Assembly: GCA_020634375.1 (NCBI GenBank) | Contig: JACKBX010000002.1 | Location: 558,001 to 622,000, forward strand | Reading direction: 5' to 3' | Source: Ardenticatenaceae bacterium | Lineage (GTDB): Bacteria; Chloroflexota; Anaerolineae; Promineifilales; Promineifilaceae | DNA length: 64,000 nt | Shown: positions 24,796 through 33,321 of the stretch, piece after piece | How the letters are laid out: each line of letters begins with the position of its first letter | Numbering within the stretch: position 1 is the first letter of the stretch | The notes under the pieces: generated by a model | The model's input: only the letters and a program-made list of their open reading frames with translations | Database searches by the model: none | Told to the model about the DNA's origin: nothing | Program-made: the position numbers and the translations under genes

Positions 24796-25668
24796 ATGGC
24801 TCACATAACCCTGACATATTGGTATATGCTGCCTGTTTCTATGTTGGTTGCCACCACTGCCATGGCTTCCGGGGTAGAAGGGGCCACTTTTTTCGCACCG
24901 ATTTTCATGCTGGCGTTGCGATTATCACCAGAAGTAGCAATTGGTGTAGGGTTGATTACCGAAGTTTTTGGCTTTGCCAGCGGGTTAATTGCTTATGCCC
25001 GCAAGCGACTGATAGATTACCAACTGGGACTCAGGCTGTTGACCATCACAGTACCGGTCGCGTTGTTAGGGACCTGGTTAGCAACCGATATCTCCCCCAA
25101 CATCCTAAAAGGTATACTTGGTGTCGGGTTGTTTGCTGTCGCGCTCAGCTTTTTGCGTGCGCCGGATCATGACGATATGGCATTGCTAGATGACGCAATT
25201 CGCGCCAGCATCCGCCCCGGCAAAGGCGAGACCTGCCTGACTACGGCCGATGGTGAGGAAATTCGGTACACCATTTGCAATAAAAATGAAGGTCGCCTCA
25301 TTTCCGGTATCGGCGCTTTATTTATGGGTATGATTTCCACGGGCTTAGGGGAAATGAATGGGTATTTTCTGTTACAACGCTGTCGTGTGCCTAGTAAAGT
25401 TGCCGTGGCTACCAGTGTTTTAATTGTGGCAGTCACTGCCCTGGCTGCTTCGGCGGGGCACCTCATTGCTTTTGTACAACAGGGTGGCGAGGTGCTTAAC
25501 ACGGTTTTTAATTTGGTTATTTTTACCATTCCAGGTGTCATTATCGGTGGACAATTGGGATCATCTGTTGCCAGTCACATTCCACAAAATGTATTGATGC
25601 GCGGGTTGGGAATACTGTTTGTTATTGTCGCCACGCTCACGTTAACTGAAGTTTTGTTTCTGTTATAA
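24796..25668 (+). CDS. TauE/SafE-family sulfite/organosulfur exporter
   Basis: A 290-residue transporter of the TSUP (TauE/SafE) family with about eight membrane helices in two repeats. The first repeat starts MASGVEGATFFAPIFMLALR and the second GIGALFMGMISTGLGEMNGY. The two halves are separated by a charged loop (residues 130-175). Family members move sulfite, sulfoacetate or similar anions across the inner membrane. I chose the ATG at 24796 with GAGG 8 bases upstream; an ATG at 24754 is in frame but lacks a site. The substrate is not indicated by neighbours. Confidence 0.82.
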   Translation: MAHITLTYWYMLPVSMLVATTAMASGVEGATFFAPIFMLALRLSPEVAIGVGLITEVFGFASGLIAYARKRLIDYQLGLRLLTITVPVALLGTWLATDISPNILKGILGVGLFAVALSFLRAPDHDDMALLDDAIRASIRPGKGETCLTTADGEEIRYTICNKNEGRLISGIGALFMGMISTGLGEMNGYFLLQRCRVPSKVAVATSVLIVAVTALAASAGHLIAFVQQGGEVLNTVFNLVIFTIPGVIIGGQLGSSVASHIPQNVLMRGLGILFVIVATLTLTEVLFLL

Positions 25669-25744
25669 GCACTTTTTCCCAAAATAGGAACAGCGACATA
25701 AAAATCGCACTCTGCCTCCCCCCCCCGGCAACTATCGGGAAATA

Positions 25745-26356
25745 TCAGGCCAGGTTGCGTGCCGCCCAAACGAGACGTTGCACAACGGAAACGGCCGTTA
25801 ACCCCGCCATCACCCCAAACAACAAAACAATGTGCGTTGGAAATAGGGCAAACGCTCCATAAAATAAAATCGTTTCCACACCGCCTACCAACCCGGCAGG
25901 CATGGTGATAGTCGTTTCCTCGCGCTGCGCCGCCGCGCCCTGCGCCCGCTTTTCCAAAATAGCCGCCAAATACATCCACGAAGCAGCATTGACGTAAAAA
26001 ACGCCCAGCAGGATAGCCAACATCTGGTAATGTAATGGTGAAGGATTGCCCCACACTAACCCAATTGGAATCGCCGCATAAATGACAAAATCCAACACGA
26101 TGTCCAGGTAGCCGCCCAGGTCGCTTTGCTGCTGCGTCAGGCGGGCAATAGTACCGTCCAGCGCGTCAAGGACGCGATTGAGTGCCCAACAAAGCAAGGC
26201 CCAGATATATTGCTGCTGCCAAAGCAGCACGGCCGTTGCCAAACCAAATGCCAGCGCCAGCCACGTAAATACCACCGGATGCAGTTGCTGCAACGGCCGT
26301 GCTACCGGCGTAAATACGCGTTCCTTCACATCCCTTCCTACATGATCAAACATCAT
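25745..26356 (-). CDS. CDP-alcohol phosphatidyltransferase-family protein
   Basis: About 203 residues of an integral membrane enzyme that joins a CDP-linked lipid to an alcohol acceptor. The family signature D-G-x2-A-R-x8-G-x3-D-x3-D is complete in DALDGTIARLTQQQ followed by SDLGGYLDIVLDF. Five or six membrane helices are predicted. I set the start at the MMFDHV ATG (26356), which overlaps the stop of the upstream SDR gene and has GGAGG directly before it; upstream in-frame ATGs lie inside that gene. The acceptor alcohol (glycerol phosphate, inositol, serine) cannot be told. Confidence 0.85.
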   Translation of the reverse strand: MMFDHVGRDVKERVFTPVARPLQQLHPVVFTWLALAFGLATAVLLWQQQYIWALLCWALNRVLDALDGTIARLTQQQSDLGGYLDIVLDFVIYAAIPIGLVWGNPSPLHYQMLAILLGVFYVNAASWMYLAAILEKRAQGAAAQREETTITMPAGLVGGVETILFYGAFALFPTHIVLLFGVMAGLTAVSVVQRLVWAARNLA

Positions 26357-27902
26357 CACCCTCCAAAAAAACAGCATCGCCCACTTTCTGCAAAATAGTT
26401 TTCCGCATGGCCCCATCCATCAACCGGGGAGCCAACCGCCCCGCCAGCGCAAACAAGCGATTCCCCGCACCAGGAATCAACAACGCACGCCGCCGCTGCA
26501 CAGCTCGGAAAACGGCCGTTGCCAATTCATCCGGTGACATGCGCGTCGCTTCGCGGCTGTTATCCGGGCTGTAACGCCGTGCGTGCGCCGTGCGCGTAGG
26601 GCCAGGAAACACTGTAAGCATGTGAAACTGCTCTCCACTGCCCACGCGCAGAGAACGGGCAAAAGAGGCAAGCCCGTCTTTGCTTGCAGCATACACAGCC
26701 GCTCCCGGATACCCCACATAATGCGACAACGAAGAAATAAAAACCCACGCGCCGCCAGAGCGCAATTTGTTCGCCCGCAGCAGGCCATGTGTCAGATGCA
26801 GCGGCGCGAGCAAATTCAACCGCAGCACGGTTTCTTGTCTCGGCCAGGGCAAACGCGCAAACTGCCCCACTGCATTAATCCCCGCATTGTGAATGAACAG
26901 GTCAATATCCGGGCCAGCTTGCAGCGCAGCAACGGCCGTTTCCACCCCCTGCGGCGTCGCCAAATCTGCCAAAATAAAAGAAATGTCAGCCCCCTGTGCG
27001 GCAAACGCGGCCTGCGTTTGCGCCGCCCGCGCCGCGTCTATGTCCACGCCAATGATGCGGTAGCCAGCCTGAGCAAAACGCTGCGCCAGGGCGCGGCCAA
27101 TGCCATCCGCCGCCCCGGTAATCACACAAAGTTGGGGGTGAGCAAGATGCGGCTGCGCCGCAGAGCGCCCTTTGCGCATCAACGGATCGACCAGCCAGCC
27201 CAGGCGCAGCCCGGCAAAACGCAGCAAAGTATTGCTCATGCCAATGGCAGAGAACGGCCGTTTCCGGGCAATCAGGGCCGCCATGCGCACGGCCGTTTTT
27301 TTCGCAGACGGGAACTTTTCCCAGTCCATCACAGCGCGGTCAATGCCCATTTTGGCGTGCATCCCCGTGCGCGTTGCACCGGGAAAGATGGTCTGCACCG
27401 TCACCTGGCCTCGCAGCTCCACACGCAGGCTGCGAGCAAATCCATCCAACGCCGCTTTGGTAGCAGCGTACACAGCATAATCAGGGGCAGGCAGCGCCGA
27501 AGCAACAGAACTGACAAAGACAAGCTGCCCCCGTGCACGCCGCAGCCAGGGCAGCAGCGCATGGGTCAGGGCAATGGGCGCACGCAGGTTAACGGCCGTC
27601 AATGCATCAATACTGGCGGCGGGTTGGGCGGGGAAACGGCCGTAATATCCCACCCCGGCATTGTGAACAAGCAAATCCAGTTGGGTAATATTCTGCGCCT
27701 CCAAAAACGCCGTCACCCGCCCGGCGGCATCCGCCTGAGCCAGATCCGCACGGCAGTAAGCCGCCTGCGGCCCCAACTCTGGGCCAACTGAACGCCGTCC
27801 TACCAAGATTAAGCGGTGGCCTTGCGCAGCGTAATGACGCGCCAAAGCCAGACCAATTCCATCGGTTGCGCCGGTGATTAAAATGGTTTTCTGTGCAAAC
27901 AT
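26346..27902 (-). CDS. Tandem short-chain dehydrogenase fusion protein
   Basis: A 518-residue protein made of two complete Rossmann-fold SDR domains. Domain 1 (about 1-195) has ITGATDGIG, HNAGVG and active-site YAVYAATK. Domain 2 (about 255-450) has ITGAADGIG, FIHNAGIN and AVYAASK. Both keep the Tyr-x3-Lys catalytic pair, so both may be active NAD(P)-dependent oxidoreductases. The C-terminal 60 residues look like membrane-associated helices. The start at 27902 (MFAQKTILITG) is chosen because the domain begins there; no Shine-Dalgarno sequence is seen. It overlaps the phosphatidyltransferase gene downstream, suggesting lipid-related work. Confidence 0.85.
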   Translation of the reverse strand: MFAQKTILITGATDGIGLALARHYAAQGHRLILVGRRSVGPELGPQAAYCRADLAQADAAGRVTAFLEAQNITQLDLLVHNAGVGYYGRFPAQPAASIDALTAVNLRAPIALTHALLPWLRRARGQLVFVSSVASALPAPDYAVYAATKAALDGFARSLRVELRGQVTVQTIFPGATRTGMHAKMGIDRAVMDWEKFPSAKKTAVRMAALIARKRPFSAIGMSNTLLRFAGLRLGWLVDPLMRKGRSAAQPHLAHPQLCVITGAADGIGRALAQRFAQAGYRIIGVDIDAARAAQTQAAFAAQGADISFILADLATPQGVETAVAALQAGPDIDLFIHNAGINAVGQFARLPWPRQETVLRLNLLAPLHLTHGLLRANKLRSGGAWVFISSLSHYVGYPGAAVYAASKDGLASFARSLRVGSGEQFHMLTVFPGPTRTAHARRYSPDNSREATRMSPDELATAVFRAVQRRRALLIPGAGNRLFALAGRLAPRLMDGAMRKTILQKVGDAVFLEGDDV

Positions 27903-28008
27903 GGGCGGGATTGTAGCCACATTGCGGGACCCCGTCAGTAAGCCACCTTCCAGCCACACAATTTTTGTGAGGGAAACGGCCGTTGTGGTACACTTGGCAA
28001 CGAGCAAT

Positions 28009-29283
28009 ATGAACGAAATAGATTTGCGCCAACTGCTCGACCGAGCAAACGAAGCAGAAAAAGTAGAACGGAATTATGAGCATGCTCAGCAGCTATATAA
28101 AACCGTTCTCGCTCATACCCCACTTCCTTCTGAAACCCCCACCTTTCATGAAATCCACTTACAAGCACGAGAGCGGCTTGCCAGTTTACTAAGCCTGATG
28201 GGGCAACAAAAAGAAGCGCTGGCTCAACTGGAAACCTACCAAACGGAAGCACACACCAGAGCTGAAAAAACAAAAGCGCTGGCCTTGATTGGACAATTGC
28301 TAACGACAATGGGGCGGCTCTCCGAAGCGCTGCAAAAGCAACAGGAAGCCCTCCTGCTAGCAACCGATTTAGACACAGCCAGCCAAGCCTTGGCGCACTT
28401 GGGCATGGGCAACGTCTTATATCAATCTGGCCGATTGGAAGAGGCGTTGGCAAGTTTTGAAAAGGCACTGCCCGGCTTTGTCCAGGCTGGCGATCAGGAG
28501 CAGCAATTGCGGGTACGCAATTGGCAGGGCATGGCCTACGCCCGGTTAGGCCAGACAGACAAATCCATCAAAGCATTCCAAGAGGGTCTGCGCCTGGCCC
28601 GCCAAATTGGCGAACGGGCTGCATCTGTTTTGCTGAACAATCTAGGTGAAGCGTATCAAAACCTGTTTGATATGGAGCAAGCGCTCATTTATCATGAAGA
28701 AGGAATGCAGTTAGCGGAAAGCACGCAGCTAGCGAGTAACATGGCTGACCTGGCCCGCAACCTGGGCGTGGACCTGGTTTACTTGGGGCGTATGGAGGAA
28801 GGCATTGCCTATTTGTACCGTGCATTGAGCATCAGCGAGGAAACGGGACAGGTGGTGATGAAATTGCAAACGCTGTACTCGTTGGCGTTAGCGGAGGCGC
28901 AGCAGGGCAATTGGACAATGGCGCAAACACATGCGCAAGTGCTGCTAGAGCTGGCGCAAGAGAAGAAGGCCCGCGCCTACGAAGCCGATGCGCTGCACGC
29001 CTTGGGTGTATGCTATAAAGAACAGGGAGCCATTGCCCAGGCAGAGCAAGCCTGGCAGCAAGCCTCTTTTCTGGCGCACGAAACAGAGCAGCGAATGTTG
29101 TTGTGGCAAATTCATGCAGAATTGGCAGAGGCAGCAATGGATGATGGGTTGGCAGATGTGCATCGCCGTATTGCCGCCGAAGTGATTGAGCAGATTGTGT
29201 ACCCCATTGCTGATAAGAAGCTGCGCGAAAAGTTCTTGAATGCGCCTGCGGTGAAAGCGGTAATGGCGGCTAACGCAGAATGA
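28009..29283 (+). CDS. TPR-repeat protein
   Basis: A 424-residue soluble protein formed almost wholly of tetratricopeptide repeats, such as SEALQKQQEALLLATDLDTA, EEALASFEKALPGFVQAGD and EQALIYHEEGMQLAESTQLA. It resembles the C-terminal repeat region of the large ATPase regulator at the left edge of the window, but has no ATPase part. The likely role is protein binding. The ATG at 28009 begins MNEIDLRQLLDRANEAE; an upstream in-frame ATG would overlap the divergent SDR gene. The last 14 bases overlap the convergent NDH-2 gene. Confidence 0.75.
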   Translation: MNEIDLRQLLDRANEAEKVERNYEHAQQLYKTVLAHTPLPSETPTFHEIHLQARERLASLLSLMGQQKEALAQLETYQTEAHTRAEKTKALALIGQLLTTMGRLSEALQKQQEALLLATDLDTASQALAHLGMGNVLYQSGRLEEALASFEKALPGFVQAGDQEQQLRVRNWQGMAYARLGQTDKSIKAFQEGLRLARQIGERAASVLLNNLGEAYQNLFDMEQALIYHEEGMQLAESTQLASNMADLARNLGVDLVYLGRMEEGIAYLYRALSISEETGQVVMKLQTLYSLALAEAQQGNWTMAQTHAQVLLELAQEKKARAYEADALHALGVCYKEQGAIAQAEQAWQQASFLAHETEQRMLLWQIHAELAEAAMDDGLADVHRRIAAEVIEQIVYPIADKKLREKFLNAPAVKAVMAANAE

Positions 29284-30523
29284 TGCGCACGGACCGGTCG
29301 TAGGTAAAGTAATTCCACACCCATTTGAAGAAAACGGATAGGCGATTGCGAAAACCTAGCAGGGTGAGCAGGTGTAGGGAGAGCCAGGCCAGCCAGGCAA
29401 GGTACCCACGCAGGGGAACGCGATTGTAGAGCCAAACGACGGCGCGGCGACGGCCGATGGTGGCCATGATGCCGCGATCGTGGTAGCGAAAGGTTTGGGG
29501 AGCACGGCCGTTCAATTCTGCCAAAATATTGTGCGCGGCCAAAACCCCTTGCTGCTGTGCCACCGGGATGAGCATGGGGTACGGCTGGCCGTTCTCATCC
29601 TCCAGGTAGGCGATGTCCCCGACGGCGTAGACGTTGGGGCGATGGGTAACGGCCGTTGTCGATTCAATTGGTATGCGCCCGCCGCGCTGCAAAGGCACAT
29701 CTAACATCTCGGCCACCGGGGAGGCCCGCACCCCCGCCGACCACACCAGCGTATGTGTGGGAATGATTGTGCCATCGCCCAAAATCACCGCATCTTCCCC
29801 CACTTCCGCGACTGGATTGCCCAAAATCACTTCCACGCCTAATGATTCTAACTGCTCTTTGGCCGCGTGGCGCAGCGGCTCCGGGTATGGCGCTAAAAGA
29901 TGGGGCAGCATTTCTACTAACACCACCCGCGCCTGTAACTCTTTTTGGCAATATTCATGGGTGAGGACGTGATTGTACAGTTCGTAAATGGCTCCGGCCG
30001 TTTCCAGCCCGGTAGGGCCACCACCTACAACGACGATGGTGGTCATGGCTTTAACGGCCGTTTCATCCTCACACCAAACCGCCTGCTCAAACTGACGCAA
30101 GATATGATTACGCAAGTCAATAGCATCGTTCAGGGTGCGCAGTTCCAGGGAAAACTCGCGGAAAGCGTCGTTGCCGAAATAGGTGGGCGTACTGCCAGTA
30201 GCGATAATCAGGTAATCATAAGGCTCTTCGCGCAAGCCACCGGGAGTTTGCAAATGCACCTGCTGTGCAGCGTGATCAATCTGCACCACCTCCCCCAAGA
30301 GGCAATGGATATTGGCAGCTTTGCGAAAAATATCGCGCACGGGATATGCGATCTCGCTAGGGTCAAGCGCACAAGTAGCAACCTGGTAAAGCAATGGTGT
30401 AAAGGTATGGTAATTCCTGCGGTCGATGAGCAAGACTTCAACGGGTTGATTAGCCAATGTGCGGGCAGCAAAGAGACCGCCAAAGCCAGCACCAACGATC
30501 ATGATGCGAGGGCGTTTTGTCAT
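29270..30523 (-). CDS. ndh: Type II NADH dehydrogenase (NDH-2)
   Basis: A 417-residue FAD-dependent pyridine nucleotide-disulfide oxidoreductase. The FAD site is IMIVGAGFGGLFAARTLA at the N-terminus and the NADH site is IVVVGGGPTGLETAGAIYEL at about residues 160-180. The AVGDIAYLEDENGQPYPM segment completes the FAD fold. The C-terminal 45 residues are hydrophobic and amphipathic (LAWLAWLSLHLLTLLGF), typical of NDH-2 membrane docking. It passes electrons from NADH to quinone without pumping protons. The ATG at 30523 (MTKRPRIM) has GAGGA upstream. It converges on and slightly overlaps the TPR gene. Confidence 0.88.
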   Translation of the reverse strand: MTKRPRIMIVGAGFGGLFAARTLANQPVEVLLIDRRNYHTFTPLLYQVATCALDPSEIAYPVRDIFRKAANIHCLLGEVVQIDHAAQQVHLQTPGGLREEPYDYLIIATGSTPTYFGNDAFREFSLELRTLNDAIDLRNHILRQFEQAVWCEDETAVKAMTTIVVVGGGPTGLETAGAIYELYNHVLTHEYCQKELQARVVLVEMLPHLLAPYPEPLRHAAKEQLESLGVEVILGNPVAEVGEDAVILGDGTIIPTHTLVWSAGVRASPVAEMLDVPLQRGGRIPIESTTAVTHRPNVYAVGDIAYLEDENGQPYPMLIPVAQQQGVLAAHNILAELNGRAPQTFRYHDRGIMATIGRRRAVVWLYNRVPLRGYLAWLAWLSLHLLTLLGFRNRLSVFFKWVWNYFTYDRSVRIILR

Positions 30524-30593
30524 GATTCCAGTCCTCATTAATAGGTCATCCATTCATCAATTTAGCCATTAATTATTTCCTGAAATCCCTTCT

Positions 30594-30822
30594 TTTCCAA
30601 AAAAACGCCCTCTTCAGAGGTCTATAGGGGCTGATTTTCCAGAAGAATGCCCTCTATAGAGGTCTATAGGGGCTGATTTTTTAAAAGAATGCCCTCTATA
30701 GAGGTCTATAGACCCTGTTTTTTCAAAAAAATGCCCCCTTCAGAGGCCAGTAGACCCCTCTTTTCCAAAGAAACACCCTCTTCAGAGGTCGGTAGACCCT
30801 GTTTTTTCAAAATAATACCAGT
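30594..30822. repeat. 42-bp tandem minisatellite, about 5.4 units
   Basis: Units start at 30594, 30636, 30678, 30720, 30762 and a partial one at 30804. Each has a T-run, CCAAAAGAA-like bases, a small palindrome CCTCTATAGAGG or CCCTCTTCAGAGGG, and a tail like TCTATAGGGGCTGA. Units differ by several substitutions. The length 42 is a multiple of both 3 and 7. It fills most of the 388-base gap between ndh and the GNAT gene; the rest holds the inverted repeat at 30821. Confidence 0.9.
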
Positions 30823-30849
30823 AGGAGCATGGCGTCGCCATGCCTCTAC
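30821..30849. repeat. Palindrome GTAGGAGCATGGCG/CGCCATGCCTCTAC
   Basis: Two 14-base arms with near-perfect complementarity (12 of 14) adjoin the minisatellite. It resembles the GTAGGGGC-type intergenic palindromes common in cyanobacteria and related to the repeat at 32848. Confidence 0.55.
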
Positions 30850-30911
30850 GACTGGTTGACAAAGGAGCCAGTAAAGATTTACCGTTGCTGGTAACTGGTG
30901 CGGAGGTAACG

Positions 30912-31364
30912 ATGTATAGCTTACGACAAGCAACGGATGCGGATTATGAGTTTCTATATGCACTGCATGTGGCGGCGATGCAAACGTATATCACGGCCAC
31001 ATGGGGCTGGAATGAGACATGGCAGCGGGAATATTTTGAGAAGAAGTGGAACCCCATCAAGCAGCGCATCATCCAGGTGGCAGGAGAAGATGCGGGGGTG
31101 CTGGTAACAGGATGGCGGCCTGAAGGCTTTTTCCTGGAGTTGATTGAACTGCTGCCACAATATCAGGGATGTGGGGTGGGAACTGCCGTCATCCACGACC
31201 TACAAGCAATGGCAGCCAAACAGGGCTATGATATTTACCTGCACGTCCTCAAAAGCAACCAACCGGCGCGGCGGCTGTACGAGCGGCTCGACTTCCGCAT
31301 GATAGAAGAGCGCGAGGAACGCTTTGTGATGATATGGGAACCAACTCACAAAAAGAATGTATAA
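30912..31364 (+). CDS. GNAT-family N-acetyltransferase
   Basis: A 150-residue acyl-CoA-dependent acetyltransferase. The acetyl-CoA binding segment (motif A) is seen as LIELLPQYQGCGVGTAVIHD, where Q/R-x-x-G-x-G/A reads QGCGVG. Motif B includes LHVLKSNQPARRLYERLDF. The start at 30912 has GGAGG 5 bases upstream; an earlier in-frame ATG at 30840 sits in repeat DNA. The substrate could be an amino acid, drug or protein N-terminus and is unknown. Confidence 0.8.
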   Translation: MYSLRQATDADYEFLYALHVAAMQTYITATWGWNETWQREYFEKKWNPIKQRIIQVAGEDAGVLVTGWRPEGFFLELIELLPQYQGCGVGTAVIHDLQAMAAKQGYDIYLHVLKSNQPARRLYERLDFRMIEEREERFVMIWEPTHKKNV

Positions 31365-31395
31365 TCCAGCCACCCATTATTTCCCTGAAGGTCAG

Positions 31396-31467
31396 ATGAG
31401 CAACCGGCTCACTGCGAAGGAAAACTTCATCCCTCATCCTTCAACCTTCAACCTTACACAGGAGTGA
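31396..31467 (+). CDS. Possible 23-aa leader peptide upstream of tnaA
   Basis: ATG at 31396 has GAAGG 5 bases before it and opens a 23-codon frame (MSNRLTAKENF...) that stops 3 bases before the tryptophanase start. It has no Trp codon, so it is not a TnaC-type tryptophan sensor. Its end contains the Shine-Dalgarno sequence of tnaA and part of a heptamer repeat, so translational coupling is the likeliest role if it is real. Confidence 0.25.
   Translation: MSNRLTAKENFIPHPSTFNLTQE
31427..31458. repeat. Heptamer repeat before tnaA
   Basis: Units TCATCCC, TCATCCT, TCAACCT, TCAACCT and TACACAG run with a 7-base period just upstream of the tnaA ribosome binding site. Confidence 0.6.
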
Positions 31468-31470
31468 ACC

Positions 31471-32844
31471 ATGCATTTCAAAACCATAATTGAGCCATTC
31501 CGCATTAAGACCGTCGAACCTATTCAGCACACAACACGAGCATACCGCGAAGAAGCGTTGAAGCGGGCTGGATACAATCTCTTTTTGCTCAAAGCAGACG
31601 ACGTGTTGATAGACCTGCTCACCGATTCCGGCACGGGTGCCATGTCTTCCGAACAATGGGCGGGCATGATGCGCGGCGACGAATCATATGCCGGGGCCAA
31701 ATCGTTTTACCGATTTGAATCAGCGGTACAAGAAATCACCGGCTTCAAGCACGTCATTCCCACACACCAGGGACGGGCAGCAGAGCGCATCCTTTTTGGC
31801 TCCACGCTCAAGCCGGGAAACATGGTGCTGAATAACACTCACTTTGACACCACACGGGCGAATGTGGAGTATCGCAAGGGAACGGCCGTTGACATCCCCA
31901 TTTCCGAAGCACATCACCCCGAACTCATCCACCCCTTCAAGGGCAACATGGATTTAGCCGCGTTGGAGCGGCATCTGCAAAAAAATCACGATGACATCCC
32001 TCTGGTGATGATCACCGTCACCAACAATTCTGGCGGCGGGCAGCCGGTGAGCATGGCAAACATCCGTGCCGCCAGCAAACTGTGCCATAAATACGGCGTG
32101 CCCTTTTTTCTGGATGCCTGTCGCTTTGCCGAAAACGCCTGGTTCATCAAAACTCGTGAAGAGGGCTACGCCGCCAAAACACCGCTAGAAATCGCCCAAG
32201 AAATGTTCAGCTACGCCGACGGCTGCACCATGAGCGCCAAAAAAGACGGCCTGGCAAACATCGGCGGCTTTCTGGCGCTGAACAACGACGAATGGGCCAG
32301 CCGCGCCAAAACCATGCTCGTCATCACCGAGGGATTCCCCACCTACGGTGGCCTGGCCGGGTATGATTTGGAAGCCATTGCCGTCGGGCTGCACGAGGTG
32401 TTGAATGAAGATTATTTACACTATCGCACCCGCTCTGTTGCCTACCTGGGCGACATTCTCACGGAAAACGGCGTGCCGATTATGCAGCCACCAGGAGGAC
32501 ATGCCGTCTATTTGGATGCGAAGGCGATGCTGCCACATATCCCGCAGCTGGAGTATCCAGCATGGGCGCTGTCATTGGCGCTGTATCTGGAAGGGGGTGT
32601 ACGCTCGGTGGAAATTGGGACGGTCATGTTCGGGCTGCATCCAGATGGTAGTGAAACCCCGGCAGCAATGGAATTGGTACGATTGGCTTTCCCGCGCCGC
32701 GTGTACACGCAAAGCCATGTTGATTATCTGGCCGAGGTAATTTTGTATGTTCACTCATTGCGGGAAAATATTCGCGGACTGAAAATTGTGGAGCAACCCC
32801 CGGCGCTGCGGCATTTTACGGCCATTCTCGCGCCCCTTTCATAA
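31471..32844 (+). CDS. tnaA: Tryptophanase
   Basis: A 457-residue PLP-dependent beta-eliminating lyase. Family hallmarks are LIDLLTDSGTGAMSSEQWAG, GDESYAGAKSFYRFE and PTHQGRAAERILF. The PLP Lys lies in CTMSAKKDGLANIGG near residue 257. SAKKDG at that site favours tryptophanase over tyrosine phenol-lyase, which normally reads SGKKDP; this is an inference from memory of the families. It should split tryptophan to indole, pyruvate and ammonia. CAGGAG stands 8 bases before the ATG. There is no tnaB-type permease nearby. Confidence 0.88.
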   Translation: MHFKTIIEPFRIKTVEPIQHTTRAYREEALKRAGYNLFLLKADDVLIDLLTDSGTGAMSSEQWAGMMRGDESYAGAKSFYRFESAVQEITGFKHVIPTHQGRAAERILFGSTLKPGNMVLNNTHFDTTRANVEYRKGTAVDIPISEAHHPELIHPFKGNMDLAALERHLQKNHDDIPLVMITVTNNSGGGQPVSMANIRAASKLCHKYGVPFFLDACRFAENAWFIKTREEGYAAKTPLEIAQEMFSYADGCTMSAKKDGLANIGGFLALNNDEWASRAKTMLVITEGFPTYGGLAGYDLEAIAVGLHEVLNEDYLHYRTRSVAYLGDILTENGVPIMQPPGGHAVYLDAKAMLPHIPQLEYPAWALSLALYLEGGVRSVEIGTVMFGLHPDGSETPAAMELVRLAFPRRVYTQSHVDYLAEVILYVHSLRENIRGLKIVEQPPALRHFTAILAPLS

Positions 32845-32847
32845 TCT

Positions 32848-32945
32848 GTAGGGGTTTGGCGACGCCAAACCCGTACCTCTAGCGACACCAAACCCGTACC
32901 TCTAGCGACGCCAAACCCGTACCTCTGGTGATGCCAAGCCCCTAC
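32848..32945. repeat. 23-bp tandem repeat with GTAGGGG...CCCCTAC ends
   Basis: Four contiguous 23-base units of the form GCGACGCCAAACCCGTACCT follow a starting GTAGGGGTTTGGC, and the last unit ends GCCCCTAC. The first unit and the flank form a hairpin GTTTGGCGACGCCAAAC. It looks like a palindromic GTAGGGG-type element that has been internally multiplied. Confidence 0.85.
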
Positions 32946-32964
32946 ACAATGGAGAAACATTTCT

Positions 32965-33321
32965 ATGCAACTCAATCTGTACACGTATAAAGCCATTGTG
33001 CAGTCGGTTTATGATGGGGATACCTGCACAGTGGACATTGACCTGGGTTTGCGTACCTGGGTACACGATGAAAAGCTGCGTCTGGCGCGTATTAATGCCC
33101 CAGAAGTGCGCGGTGAAGAGCGGGAAGCCGGGCTGCGCTCCCGCGACTTTTTGCGCAGCAAGATTGACGGTCAGAAAATTGTGGTTGAAACGATTAAAGA
33201 CCAAAAGGGAAAGTACGGCCGTTATCTCGCCGAAATCTGGCTGGAAGACGGGGACGACACCTGGGTCAACGTCAACGATCTGCTGGTGCAGGAAGGATTT
33301 GCAGAGTACAAGGAGTATTAG
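32965..33321 (+). CDS. Cytoplasmic staphylococcal-nuclease-like (SNase) protein
   Basis: A 118-residue single SNase (TNase) domain with no signal peptide. Active-site elements are visible: VYDGDTCTVDIDLG (calcium-binding Asp), LRLARINAPEVRGEE (Arg and Glu) and KGKYGRYLAEIWLE (second Arg). It should be a small cytoplasmic nuclease, as in phage and plasmid homologues. GGAG lies 10 bases before the ATG. The McrB-like gene follows 71 bases later on the same strand, across a heptamer repeat; a joint defence role is possible but unproven. Confidence 0.85.
   Translation: MQLNLYTYKAIVQSVYDGDTCTVDIDLGLRTWVHDEKLRLARINAPEVRGEEREAGLRSRDFLRSKIDGQKIVVETIKDQKGKYGRYLAEIWLEDGDDTWVNVNDLLVQEGFAEYKEY

Noticed and set aside
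24000..25790. Horizontally acquired island defined by missing palindromes
   Set aside because: With mean spacing near 460 bases and about 140 intervals, a few gaps of this length are expected by chance; no transposase or composition break was seen.
26583..27791. Plus-strand 402-codon frame opposite the tandem SDR gene
   Set aside because: Composition is Arg/Gln/His-biased and the minus strand has two clear SDR domains.
30594..30822. CRISPR array
   Set aside because: Units are contiguous 42-bp copies without unique spacers, diverge from each other and have no cas genes nearby.
31365..31470. TnaC-type tryptophan-sensing leader
   Set aside because: The only short frame lacks a Trp codon and no rho-utilisation pattern was evident.
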